This document shows positions 1-26,231 of a stretch of DNA of 64,000 nucleotides, piece by piece; within the stretch, counting starts at the first letter, position 1; each line of letters starts with the position of its first letter. The notes beneath the pieces are model-generated. The model was not told the origin of the DNA, did not search any database, and was given only the letters and a program-made list of their open reading frames with translations. The position numbers were made by a program, and so were the translations under genes. The stretch covers positions 144,906,961 to 144,970,960 of the forward strand of contig OZ038382.1 of the NCBI GenBank assembly GCA_964036045.1, given 5' to 3'. This DNA is from Eutreptiella sp. 'Long Island Sound 2002' (lineage: Eukaryota > Euglenozoa > Euglenophyceae > Eutreptiales > Eutreptiaceae).

Positions 1-827
1 TTGATCCGCACACTCATCCATCCAGGTTGTCAAGGGCAACTCCACCAGACAGGGCTTTGGGCCCCTCTTCACCTCACACGGCTCGTAGCGACTGCAGCAA
101 AGAGGACAAAGTAAAAAGCGCGACGCGCGCCACCTTTTTCTCTCTTGGGCGTCGCGTCCTGTTGGTTGCGCGGCGCCCTTTGGCACTGCGTTACAGGTAA
201 CGTAGCACACCTCATTCGCCCCATGGCGTCAGTTAGGGTCTGGCGGTGGACTCCCAACTCCGTCGCACCCTTGCGAACACTCTTGGCTTTGATAAGGCAG
301 TCGACGGCGACGCGTTCCATGTCTGACGGCTTTTCCCATAGTGGAAGGATGTATAGGACCTGGGAGGGAGGCTTCGGGACCGCGGTCTTCTGGCGCGTGC
401 TTCCTGTGCTTCGTGTTTTCGTTTTTGTTACCTCCGCAATCCACTGGGGCGCCCTTCTTTTGCAGTCACGCATCTGAACACATCCATGCAGAGAAAAATT
501 AAATTCGAAGATTTCTGTCTAATTTATTGAGAATTTTGTCGTAAAATACCTGAGATCTTCTCTCTTCTTTGTTGGCACAGAAACAGGCGCGACCGCGATC
601 CCGTGATCTCTGCGCGACCCCGTCTGGCAACGATTTCTCCAGTACCAGTTAGATTTTGCATTTTGAACCAAAAGCATTTTCAAACTTCAGGATTTGACCT
701 AAAAAATTGTAAATTTATAGCTGCCAACTTTAATTGCGGCCTATAATTTTAGTAGCATTGATTTGGTACAGTAATTGGCTACTTTACCTTAAATGCTACA
801 GTCTAGCTACGCCAATTTGTGAAAAGA

Positions 828-1331
828 ATGTCATTGGGCTATGGCCTTGGTGTGGGTGGCGGACTTAGGGATTGGGCTTCTTTTGAGGGCAAGAAGATTC
901 TTGAGTTGCTTAGGGAGGCTGGGGATAGCTTCTTCGGTGTTTTTTTCTCCGGTGCTTGCATCGTAACCATGGGTGACACATTGGCGGAGTTTTGCCGTGG
1001 CAAGCTGCACGAGCAAATCGCTTGGTTCCGAGGTCTAGTGACATGGCTGTTCACTAGTGGCGGTCTTCTCTTTCTTTGCATTTGCACTGTGTTACATGCT
1101 TGTTTCGCGAAGCCTTTCTTTGAACGTATCCCCAATTCTACCGTGGAAGAAGCATATGTGCATGTCCACAAGATTGCCAACGAGTTGGAGATGTATGCAA
1201 ATGATGTCCAGCTGGCCCAAAAAGAAGCTGAACGGGTCGCTGAGCAGATGGGTGGTCGAGGTGCACCGGCATCAAGCCAAAGCACCCGCTCCCGGAAGCC
1301 GAACCCAAAAATCTTTGGGCCTGAGTTCTAG
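828..1331 (+). CDS. Hypothetical small membrane protein
   Basis: An open frame of 167 codons starts at the first in-frame ATG (828) and ends at TAG (1329-1331). The product has a glycine-rich start, a clear hydrophobic segment around residues 70-92 (WLFTSGGLLFLCICTVLHAC) that could span a membrane, and then a charged helical stretch (about residues 100-145, with KIANELEMYANDVQLAQKEAERVAEQM) that reads like a short coiled coil, before a basic tail. I do not recognise the family. The sequence upstream is AT-rich, as expected of a promoter or intron, but I see no defined motif. It could be one exon of a longer gene or a relic of a mobile element, because the next coding-like stretch downstream is broken. 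Confidence 0.4.
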   Translation: MSLGYGLGVGGGLRDWASFEGKKILELLREAGDSFFGVFFSGACIVTMGDTLAEFCRGKLHEQIAWFRGLVTWLFTSGGLLFLCICTVLHACFAKPFFERIPNSTVEEAYVHVHKIANELEMYANDVQLAQKEAERVAEQMGGRGAPASSQSTRSRKPNPKIFGPEF

Positions 1332-2325
1332 TAGACTGTGTTATTCAACATATGTCAAAAAATGGTGGCGCAAATGTGTTGTGGTGCTCTTGCTTTGTTT
1401 CATGTGCGTGCTGTTTGCAATTCCGCATCCATCGTTGGGTAGATGACTTGTTCATGAGCCGGTAAGCCCAAGATATAGCGAAAACAAGGTTCCAGAACAT
1501 TACCCTACCAGATGGCTGTGCAGGCTGGGGGGGTGCAAAAAAGGGGGGGCGCGTTCCGAGCCCAAACTAGGGACCCGCGAAGAGCGGAGGGAGTTGAAAT
1601 GACATATGTACATCTAATCGAAGCTTTTGGGAACCTTGGGGGGGGTCAAGTCCAATATCTCAAAACCACCAACCCCCTTGAGCCCCCCTACCGAACTCCG
1701 AGCGTATTCCGCCCGTTGGTCACGGCCGGATTTCTCAAATTTCCCCGGCAAATCACCCTAAAGTCGATTCGGGTTTCTGCACGATCCGTGCATATATTTA
1801 TGTAGAGAATTTTAATGCAGATTGATTGATGCTGAATTTCTAGCACTTTCGTGGCCGTTTTGATGGATTCCACAATTTACAAGGTTGTCGAATCTCGAAT
1901 TTTTTGTGTCGATTATATCAATTAGATGACTCTTAGTTGGTTGCGAGCGTTTCTGGCACCATTTGTCGTGTTTCGCAATGACTGACTGTATGGCACAGGT
2001 TGTTTTCATGTTGCTCCTTTGGTTGTGCTTGGCACTTGGGTTGGTTGCTTTTCTTTCTGGCTGTGGCTGTGGCTGAGTTCACCAATATGTCAGAAGGTAT
2101 GGGCTGTGCTTACCATGTGTTCGAATCTAGCAAGGTTAAGTTGTGTTTTCGGCATAAATGATGACATTATGGTCCTGGTTTGTGAGGGTTGTCTTTGTTG
2201 TTCAATCTGAACCACAATTGTCCAAGGCATTGCGAACAGTTTTGGTAGATCCTTCCTTGTGCCTTTCCGATTTGGTCAATGCCAAAGTTTAGAGTGCCAA
2301 TTTGTTATGTCCCTTTTGTTTGCAG
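1332..2325. other. No gene seen
   Basis: This stretch holds short open frames only, none with convincing composition. It contains G-runs near 1528 and 1639 and AT-rich sequence around 1800-1950. A polypyrimidine tract followed by TTTGCAG at 2319-2325 could be a splice acceptor for the coding-like block that follows. Confidence 0.4.
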
Positions 2326-3114
2326 GTGGTGGGAAGCCAACAACCTTCAAGACCACCGCGGGTTGGTGTGTGGCTCACGGGAAAGGAACATTGATTTTAA
2401 GGAAGATGTTGCCATGGCCACAGCCAAGAAAGTTACCAAGTTGCTTGTGATTTGTAGGTAGTGTGATTTGAACTTGCCACAAAGGGTGCCTACCACTCCT
2501 CAGCGTAAAAACTCCGAGTTGGGACACCCAATTGTCCTCGAAGCGCCCTTTGGAGCCTTCCCCTTCCCCAAATGAACCTTCTCAAAAGAAAAATGCGGTG
2601 GGATGATGTTGTGGATCTTCAGTTCCGGTAACAGGACAAAAGATTTGCATATGCATTGGTTGGGTCTAACCTTAAGCGGGATGTGGAGTACCAAGCTGCT
2701 TTGAGAGTTCGGCAGAGATGGGTGGACCGGTTCACAAAGTGGGTGGCTCGGCAGCGCTTGATGGGAGGTAGTGTTGATTACATGGCTAACCCTCGCCTCA
2801 TTCAAAGGCTCATTGTTCGCGCTGCCAGCTTCTCGGGTTTCTTCGCACGCAATTTCCCGAATGAGAAGCCTACCCCTAAGCTTTACCTTGCCCTAACCCA
2901 GGGGATGCAATTCACCATGCACCACAGATTTTGCGGGTATGCTGATGAGGAACCCATGGAATCCCAACACGCTGACCATAACCGCATCTGTGTACGGTCA
3001 AAGCACTGCGTGAATCAGCAAGTTGCTATGCTTCACGGCGCGAACACCTTGTTGGTGCGCAACAATGTAAATTGTTGCATTACTGCTGGCAAGCTCCGGG
3101 ACGAGCTTGGGTGA
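2326..3114 (+). pseudogene. Broken coding relic, unknown family
   Basis: Three coding-like blocks follow one another on the plus strand. The first (2327-2461) reads WWEANNLQDHRGLVCGSRER and on to a TAG, then continues in the same frame (LNLPQRVPTTPQRKNSELGH) to a TGA near 2572. In a second frame a block with KMRWDDVVDLQFR meets a TAA near 2630 and carries on directly (QDKRFAYALVGSNLKRDVEY) as a 150-residue arginine-rich, cysteine/histidine-containing stretch ending with TGA at 3112-3114. Composition across the stops stays protein-like, so I read this as a decayed gene or transposon ORF. Small unrecognised introns removing the stops, or stop-codon reassignment, are alternatives. I do not recognise the family. 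No second copy is present in the window. Confidence 0.35.
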
Positions 3115-3265
3115 GGAGGATTGAGCTTAACCGTAAGTAGAGCCAATGTGGTGTTGCGTAGGGCCCGACCCTAGCCCGAAATGATGGTTTCCTACTCTTT
3201 TCTTTGGTATACGGGAGAACTGTATGATAATGGTAGGCCCTTTGGGAAAAAAAGCAAGTTTAGCA

Positions 3266-4396
3266 GACCCTAACCCTAATCAAGACTGAATATTGGGACC
3301 GAGCTGGTGGGGGAGGGAACATCAGCTATGACTAGTGAGGGACATCAAGAATGATTTACACATTGATGGCTCTTGACAAAGTGAAATCAACCTGCAAGTG
3401 AACCCCATCACCACAAGGCCCACTTTGAAGGGGCTCATTTCACCCGTTTGTGCACCCCAAATGGTCTAGGATGAGGTTTGGAAAAATGCGTTTTTGAGCC
3501 ATTTTTGACCCATTTTTGGTCACAACACAGCCCACTGTCAAGGCATTTTGGGATTTTCGGAGGACCAAACTGGGCCGCCACAAGCTCAAAACGGTCCAAA
3601 AACACTTGTTTTAGCGTTGCACATGGTCTAGAACCATTTTTTAGAAAAGTCATCTTTTTGCCCCTACTGGACCCTGTTGACCCATTTGGGCACCCACCTG
3701 TTTGGGCTTGAGCTTGCAGCTTGCCGCAGCCTAGTGGGCCTAGGTATTGGGGTCTAGGCGTCCGTTTGTGTAATTCTGAGGGCTGGAAACCACAAAAAGT
3801 GGGGGGTTGTTGGTGGAGTAGGTGCCCTCGGAATCGCATTTTGAGCCATGTAGCCAAAGATATGGCCTGTTCTTGGTTTGTGGCTGTCGGCATTTGGAGC
3901 TTCTGGGGCCTTTTTGGGCCGTTTCGGGGACATATCATGGAGTTAGAGGGCCGCAAAGAGCTCGTTGACACGGGGAAGTCAAGCCGCACGTGCAGTGTAC
4001 CCGCCGTTTCCCTTCGTTTGGCCGTTTTGAATGTGTTCCAGGGCTTTTTTAGTCCAAAATTGGCTATTTTTGGCCCTAAACTACACTTTTTGAAATTGAG
4101 GTCCGCGACTTGGGAATCCCGTTCCCGGCCGCCGCCGTTGAGTTTCTGGCTCAAACTTTGTGTGATTGTACTTCACACCCATAGGTATCATCCACCAAAA
4201 TTTCAACCGAATTTGAAGCACCACGACAGAATTCTGATTTTTACCCATTTCGCGCGTGCTGCTTGCTTGCTTGCTGCTGCTGCTTGCTTGCTGCTGCTGC
4301 TGCTGCTGCTGCTAAACCTAGTAGGTCCACCCTAGACACTAAAAAGGGTTATAAAACCAAGACTGGTTCCACCAGCTCGGTGACCCTAACCCTAAT
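3266..4396. repeat. Possible insertion between telomere-like direct repeats
   Basis: The 15-mer GACCCTAACCCTAAT occurs at 3266-3280 and again at 4382-4396. Just inside lies a 13-bp inverted pair, ACCGAGCTGGTGG at 3298-3310 and its complement at 4369-4381. The enclosed 1.1 kb has long open frames on both strands, but their low-complexity composition suggests non-coding sequence. The inverted pair is 17 bp inside the left direct repeat but abuts the right one, so it is not a clean transposon structure. Confidence 0.3.
4262..4313. repeat. GCT/GCTT microsatellite
   Basis: An interrupted run of CTG triplets mixed with GCTTGCTTGC tetranucleotides. It lies near the end of the putative insertion and shows no sign of being translated. 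Confidence 0.85.
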
Positions 4397-4499
4397 GACA
4401 CATTTGTGGGGGGCAAATCTGACTGGGCATGTGATTGCAATGGTTGAAAGACTTTTTGTCCGGGATTCCTTGATTGGGTGGGGTAGTGGATAATACCCT

Positions 4500-5040
4500 A
4501 CCACAATGAACTCAGTGCCCTTTTGCGCGCATAATAATACATGGTTGCATTGGCCTGTATCGAGATATTACGCTTGAAATGTCTTACGCTTGAAATCGTT
4601 GTACTTACAAACATGCCAGAATGTAAGAAGGCAAGGGGCTCTTTATCACTTGCCACAAGTTGAGGTGTGTAGCTTTGTGCTGGTAGCAAGGTGGAAAGGG
4701 TGCAATAAAATGACCAAATTGGAATTCATGAGGACCAAAGAGGTTGGAAAGTCCGTGGAGTTTAGGGTTTTCTACTCTCCCAGGTCGAAAAACACACAGA
4801 ACCTGGGCATGGGTAGGGAATGGGATACCTTTTTTGTGACTACCTTGACTCGTGAATCTTAGAATTCTTTGCTGAATTTTTTGTAAGAGTCGAGGTTCTG
4901 TCTACTGCCCCCTGCGGCTGCTTGTACCCGTACACTGTAGCTTGTATGTGTATGATGCAAACCTTCCACTTGTGTTTTGCATTTTCATAGCGGTTTTTTG
5001 AGACTACGGGCCTTATTCCAATAAGGCATGTTCCGTGAAC
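4500..5040. other. No gene seen
   Basis: Short unconvincing open frames on both strands. The region lies between the putative 1.1-kb insertion and the TA-flanked element at 5043. Confidence 0.3.
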
Positions 5041-5042
5041 TA

Positions 5043-5720
5043 CTCCGTCCCCCCCGACTGTAGACCCACCAGCAAAAGACCATGTATAAGACCCGCCCCT
5101 TTTTTGGGCCCCTCCTCGGCAAAGACAGCTATAAGACCCACTTCAAAAAGACCTCTGTATAAGACCCACCGGGGAAAATTTTGCGGAGCACAAGGAAATG
5201 AAGCAAAATTGTCCTCAACCTCACCCCCAACCCCGGAAAACGACAAAAAACATTCATTGGATGCTTTGAGTGATGGGATGGTGTCATGTGACTTGCCAAG
5301 TTGGCCTCGAATGCTTGCGAGACGAAAGTATCACACATCAATACACCACATGCCGTGGGGGCATATCAAATACAATGGATGAATAAATATCGAGAGGCAT
5401 CACATTTAGAGTGCCGCAACCCAAGACTGATTGTCCGCGACAAAGAGCGATCTCGCTCGCGTTCTTCGAAAGCCTCCACCAACTCTCGACAACTTGTCAA
5501 GTGTTCAAGGGGCTCCCAAGAATCATCGTCTTCACTACAGCCCTTGCAACGAACCAAATACAATGCTTGGCCACGATGAACCTTCTTCGAAACAATCCGC
5601 TGTGCTCCGTATCAAAGAAGTGTAAGACCCACTTCAAAAAGACCACTATATAAGACCCACCCGACATGGCTCAGGGGAGAAAAATTATAAGACCCGGGTC
5701 TACAAGCAGGGGGGACGGAG
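5043..5720. mobile_element. Mariner/Stowaway-like element with TA target duplication
   Basis: The element begins CTCCGTCCCCCCCGACTGTA and ends with the complement of CTCCGTCCCCCCTGCTTGTA. The imperfect terminal inverted repeats extend through TAGACCC. Both ends are flanked by TA (5041-5042 and 5721-5722), the target dinucleotide of the Tc1/mariner superfamily, and the CTCCGTCC end resembles plant Stowaway MITEs. Near both ends are repeated TATAAGACCCAC(TTCAAAAAGACC) blocks (5090-5170 and 5622-5695), which look like subterminal transposase-binding repeats. There is no transposase. The interior carries an antisense chromodomain relic, so this is a non-autonomous copy with captured or residual coding sequence. 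Confidence 0.75.
5366..5602 (-). pseudogene. Chromodomain fragment inside the TA-flanked element
   Basis: Read on the minus strand from 5602, the frame gives QRIVSKKVHRG and then ALYLVRCKGCSEDDDSWEPL, EHLTSCRELVEAF and a charged tail to a stop. This matches the chromodomain pattern: a beta strand, [YF]-L-V-[RK]-W-K-G, an acidic turn, SWEP, then the C-terminal helix. The tryptophan of the usual WKG is replaced by cysteine (RCKG). The first chromo strand (the usual Y/F-x-V/T-E) appears in another frame just upstream, next to a TGA, so the domain is frameshifted. Chromodomains occur in Ty3/gypsy chromovirus integrases and in host chromatin proteins; which one was the donor is unknown. Confidence 0.6.
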
Positions 5721-5722
5721 TA

Positions 5723-6551
5723 ATAGGGGCACGAATTGCATGTGTAACATGTAGTGCTAAGGCCGAGTGCTTTTTCAGTGCTGTACTCACCCCCTGTCCT
5801 TTGCTGTTGGCGCCTAAAATCATGCGTAGGCTAACCTGCTTTGCCCTCCTCTGAGATGTGGTGTGCCCATACATGGTAGCAAGAGAAGCGCAAGGGTGAA
5901 GGTATAACCGTCCTAGGCACTGCACAATGGTCCCTCGCTGTGTCACTGTTTCACTTCAGCTTATGGTCCAGTGAGCAGTCTTTTCTGGTGTTGTTGCACG
6001 CCTGCCTCCCTTGTCAGCTATTTGCTACATCTCCACCCACTTTTAGTTTTTTTCCACTTTTATGGGAGTGGTGGGGGAGTGAAATTTACCCTAGAATGAA
6101 ACGAGCAACCTGAATAAAATCATCAAGATGTTGCTGGAGTGGTCTACTGTCTTCGGGGATGGGGTAGCCGAGTGGTAATTAGATGAAGTTTTCTTCGTGC
6201 CTATTTTCAAAATGTACACGTCATCAATGTCTTCTTCGTATTGTTCGCCTTTTTGTGGCTCGCACGGATTAAAGGAGCACCATTGGTGCGTGGGCATTGC
6301 ATGGCATGCCGACGGTATGATTTTGCGGGGGCCGACTTCCAGAAGAATGTGATTGGCATGGCCCAACGGAAGCACAGAAATTCGGGAACATGCTGCAAGC
6401 GCCTCACATGTCTGATGTTTTCTTACCCGAGAGTAAGTAACAATACCCTAGAGTAAGTGAGTACATCACAAGGTGGAATTGTGTCGCATGTGCCCCGTAC
6501 GAACGCATTGTGCTCTTTGCTAGCTCATTGAATGAGGAGGTAGGCAACCCC
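5723..6551. other. Upstream region of the amine oxidase gene
   Basis: No confident coding sequence. The amine oxidase frame is already open from 6510, but its first ATG is at 6552. The 5' leader and promoter probably lie here; I see no distinct promoter motif. Confidence 0.3.
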
Positions 6552-21753
<15,202 letters not shown>

Positions 21754-21829
21754 TTGTGTGCTATGTGAACGTCGGCCCAGCACATCGGCAATCAGGTTGA
21801 CTGTGAAGGGCGCCTACTTGGGGGGAGGG

Positions 21830-22508
21830 GCTTAAGCGCAGTGTGCGCACAGTGCGACTATTCGGGCAACTGACCATACCCGAAACCCATGTTTTGTGAT
21901 ACTCGGGGCATTATTGTTGTTTGACAGCAGGTTTTGATGCTTCTTCCACATTGGGGATGTGGCATTTTTTACACAGTTGCACCCATTTCCACCTCTTTTC
22001 ACACATTTTGTGCTCATTTCCACCACATCCACTCCTTTCTAGATTGATTTCTCCCCACCATGGGGACCCTGAGAAGGCAGGGATTATGTAGCCATATTGA
22101 CACATATTCCGTCAGTCCCTTCACTGCTCATCAAACAAGGATTCTGGAGAGAAGATGAAGAGTATGTGGCATGTTAGACATCTCACGTACGATGTTGATG
22201 TCAGATGCCTGACATGATTGTGTGATATGGTGTCAGTACACAATGTTCAGGTACAAGGGATTCCAGCACACACAAGTTTCAATGGAGTAAAACCCATCAA
22301 ATTTGGATGCACCATTTTTCAGTTTAAAAAAAACCGAAAAATTTTCCATGTCAGATTGCAGTTTTTACACTTCTTGGATACTTTGCACCCCCAAGGGTAG
22401 GGTAGTTGAGTTCGCCTTATTTTAAGGGCGTTTGGAAGGGGCGTGTCTGGCGGCTCTTCATAGGGAATCTAGTCTAAAACTAGCATGCAGTGCGCGCACA
22501 GTGCAAGG
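21830..22508. mobile_element. Dispersed repeat element, copy A
   Basis: The left end CTTAAGCGCAGTGTGCGCACAG (21831 onward) begins a 260-bp block. That block is similar to 28463-28727 and runs through CACCATGGGGACCCTGAGAAGG to ATTATGTAGCC near 22093. The right end (about 22415-22508, from AAGGGCGTTTGGAAGGGGCG to GCAGTGCGCGCACAGTGC and AAGGC) matches 29688-29766. Both ends carry a near-palindromic GCACTGCG/CGCAGTGC motif with CCTT outside it, suggesting imperfect terminal inverted repeats. I saw no clear target duplication and no transposase. Confidence 0.45.
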
Positions 22509-24472
22509 CATCCCCCTTGGAGTTAGGGTACCACTGCAATTTGAAGAATCTCTTTTTTGTGTGCGCCACTCGGACCTGCTTGTGCACCCTTGCACGTGCG
22601 ATGCATGTGTGTACGCATTTGGGGCACATGCGTGTGTCTGCCTCTCTCCCGAACAAGTCAGCAATAGATGTGTTGGAGGCAGCAGTAAGGTACAGCCGCT
22701 TGGGTTACCAACCAATTGCCATAGTGGCCACCTCCAGACCCGCTCCACACCCCCCACCCCCTCCCCCATGGGATCTCCTCTGGGACTGTACAGTTCATTG
22801 TTGGATATTGGACGTGGGGACACACAAGGCAGAGTCGTGCCTGCTCTGACATGGGGCTTGAGTCTGCCAACATCTGACTGATATTTGGCCCTTGTGGGGC
22901 ATAAGCGTGTAGGGGTGGGGAGGGTGCACGGGCCTGCATTGTTGCACACGGGGCACACACAGAGAAATTCAAGGATACACAGTTGTCTTAGGATTGTGCA
23001 CATTTGTGCACATTTTCCACGGTGGGGGTAGTACACGCGTGTTAGGCATGGGAGCTGTTGTGCATGTGCGGCTCCAAGTGAGTGGACAACGAAAAGGCGG
23101 CAAATGTCGGTCCGCTGCAAAGGCCTTCCCACACGTACCTGTGAGACGTGTCCAGGTAAACATAGTCGAGTGCAGAACGACAGGTAGCCAAGCACTGGGC
23201 AAGCCGCAGACACCGAAGTTCTTCAGGTCCAGAGCCACGCAGGAAGGGGTTGGAAAGCAGGGAGCCAGACACGACCCCTACAATACTGCGGTAAACGCCA
23301 CATCGTGCAAGTTTAGAGCGAAGATGGACATGAGGTCCGGACTGTTGCGAGTTCATCTGATCGAAAGGCCCAAAGAACTATCTTGTCGCACCCTGTGGAA
23401 GAGTGTTCTGCTGGATAGTCATGCCATGTGTGTGTCCTGAAGTTGCATTTGGCACATGTTTGGCCGCGTGCAGCAGGATGTATATGAGTAACACCGAGCC
23501 GTATGTTGTGTGTGTGTGACTGAGTGCAACGGGACGGTGCAGAGCATTGCCCAGCTGCACTTGGTTCGTGTCCGATTAACTGCAATCGAATAGATATGCG
23601 GATTGCCGAGCCGTACATGGTACGGAACAAAGTTGATCCAGAACGGTGTCTGATCTGCGTGCTGATGGACCCCACTTCACACACCCCTTTCTTACCCCTG
23701 CCATGGCCTCCATTTCGGCGTCGGACTGCCGGAGCCACATCCCCAGGCGGACTCAGAGTGGTCGCACACTTTTTGCTGTAACATGGTCCTGCGACCATGG
23801 TCAACCAACAAATTTTGTGTGGTAACCGCTGGCGGTGGGCGACGCGTTTTGGTGGGTCACAGCCACGCTTGGCCTGTACGTGCCTCTCAAAGCTGTCCTC
23901 AGTACAATGGAACCAAACTGATCTCTCAAACAGAGCCCTGGTGCACGGACCGTTTGTTGAGCGACCCCAAACAATTCGACACCCAAGATCGCGCCGCGAC
24001 CCTCCCAACCGACCTGCCGCCACCACTGCGCTTCCATCACCTCTCCTCTGACTCGCTCCCGCATGAACCAGGCCCACTGGTCCCCGTGGCGTTCCATCGT
24101 TTGATTGGAATGGCATGCACTCCCCTGTCCGATGCAGCTGGTAATGTTCTTTGTTGATCTGTGAGTGGCAGTTTCCCTACACGGGCCACAGCCACAAGCT
24201 GCAGGCTTCTTTAAACGTGTGGGTGTGTTGTGGAAGAAGGGGCGATGTTTGGGGCGCACGTACAGTGGGGCAGGCATGCCGCATCAGGTTAGCCCATGAC
24301 CACTCTGCCAGGTGGTTTGGCCAAGCTCTGCAACCAAGCACTTTAAGTCTCTGCATATTTCTGTCTTGTGTGGTGGCCCGCTCTCTCCACTCAACCTCCG
24401 TCCGTCCTTCCGTCTTGGGTTCCTGTTTTGTCCGTTTTTTGTCCTCGTTCCGTCATCCAACAAACAAAGTGG
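22509..24472. other. No gene seen
   Basis: Open frames on both strands overlap one another and none looks like a known protein. Short TG/CA-rich stretches occur around 23430-23520. Confidence 0.35.
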
Positions 24473-24480
24473 GTCCCAAG

Positions 24481-25031
24481 CACGGGGGCTGCTCCCGGCC
24501 AGGACCGACCCTAAGGGGGGGGGGGGGGGCACTCTACAGACGCCAAAATGGTTGAACGGAACAATTGGTTTTGTGGGCGCCAGAGGCGCCGGAGATTTTG
24601 TTTTAGGCATACGGCAGGGGGAAATTTTTTTGTTTGACCCTATGTGTCTATACTCAAAATACTCAGAATTTTGTGGAGAATTCAAAAACGGATGAAAAAC
24701 AAAAAGGATTTTGACCCTGACCTGACCTCCAGGTCAGACCTTGGCTGATGGGAGGGAGCCTGAGTTGATGGGCACTTTTTTTGGAAAAAGATTTTACCCC
24801 ACTTGTGTATATTCAAAATGATCAGCACATCATGGGGATCATTTTGAGGTATGTATGTTGGGGTACCCACCGCCCCCCCCCCCCCCCCGGGGGGAGCCCG
24901 GTGGCTGACCGCCCGACCCGCTGACCCCCCAGGTTTGGGTCAACGAAGGAGGGGGGGTCCCCCCGCCCCTACAACCTCCAAAACAGTTGCGCACCCTCGG
25001 GGTCACACATTGGCTGGCAGCAGCCCCTGTG
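24481..25031 (+). mobile_element. 551-bp internally deleted relative of the 2-kb TIR element
   Basis: The left 210 bp (CACGGGGGCTGCTCCCGGCC, G-run, GGCGCCAGAGGCGCCGGAGA, to AATTCAAAAACGG at 24690) match 12797-13008. The right 110 bp (TTTGGGTCAACGAAGG ... GGCAGCAGCCCCTGTG) match 14706-14808. The satellite and zinc-finger ORF are missing. The flanks GTCCCAAG (24473-24480) and GTCCGAAG (25032-25039) agree at 7 of 8 positions, as expected of an aged target duplication. The ends are inverted repeats: CAC-GGGGCTGCT-CC-GCCA. Confidence 0.8.
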
Positions 25032-25039
25032 GTCCGAAG

Positions 25040-26178
25040 GGCAAGAGCGCTCGCATGAGACACAGCAGATGCGCATAGAACGGTCTGCTGCAACCACGAC
25101 CCTTTTTGTCGCTGTGTGCCCTTGTTAATCTACAGTGGTAGCACAGATTGTTCATTGGAGGAATTTCCTCACCCCATTGTTTATGCGAAGCAATCCTTGT
25201 CATCCTGCCCGTCGTTCAAGGGTCTAATGTACATTAGCGTTCCAGGAAGGGGGTCAAGTCGTCCAACATGATATCACAGTGCTACCCACCAAAATGCCTG
25301 TTGCCTTTTCCACCCAAAAGCACTCATTGCCACTGACGAACTGCTACAGTGGGGTCTATATACGCAACTCCGGCCTACCGCTTATCCCTTGCTGGTGAGT
25401 AAGGAGTGTCCCGTCACAGCATGTCACGGTTTCCCATGAATGACACATTCAATCATATTCCTGACAACTGTCACATTGTAGTGATACTGCACCTACCCCT
25501 CTTGCTGGCGTGCAAACCCGGAGTACAACCACAGCGCGGATCACCAAGTAGTGCCATGGATCCTTCAAGGCCAACACCAGGCGTTTCCTGTTTCACGCAG
25601 ACATTGCCCGGGGTGTTATCCCTCCCATATGCTCGGATGCAACCTCCAATGCCAGCAGGGCGCTTTAGGGGGGTATTGGTTGTATTAATGACGTTTGTAC
25701 ACACCGAACCTCTGCCATTTGACCATGGAGCAAGCAAATTTCGAAGCAAGGTGCAAGTGACATGGGTGCAAACATGGGTGTTTGGCAGCAAGATGAGAAG
25801 CATGGCATCAAGACACCACTGAATACTACGGATGTATAGCCCACACTCCACAACAAATTCTTCTAACTCTTCTGGCCCGCTCCTCCTTCATTTGTACAAA
25901 GCAGCTCACAAATATCGCCTGCCATCGGCATTTCCCAGCAAGGCCGCTCTTGCTATCCATGCCGCCCTGGACAAGCAACAGTGAAGGACATCTGCAATAC
26001 AAACAGGCATGTCCCAACCTTCTTCATTTGAAATCACCGAGTTACCCCACAAAGGCCGCAGGGAATGTGTAGAATTATTTGCCAGCTCTGCAAATTGTTG
26101 CTTATCTGCTCGTGCTGGGGGACTGCAAGGTAAGCAATATGTATCCAGGCTGAAAGCAGCGCGGTCCTTGAGGGTTCG

Positions 26179-26231
<53 letters not shown>

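Noticed and set aside
3435-4154. 239-codon minus-strand open frame
   Set aside because: Overlapped by an equally long plus-strand frame. The composition is driven by repeated TTTTTGG/CCAAAAA motifs and there is no domain.
6163-6235. tRNA-like GGGGTAGCCGAGTGGT
   Set aside because: It resembles the A-box of a Leu/Ser tRNA, but no B-box or cloverleaf follows.
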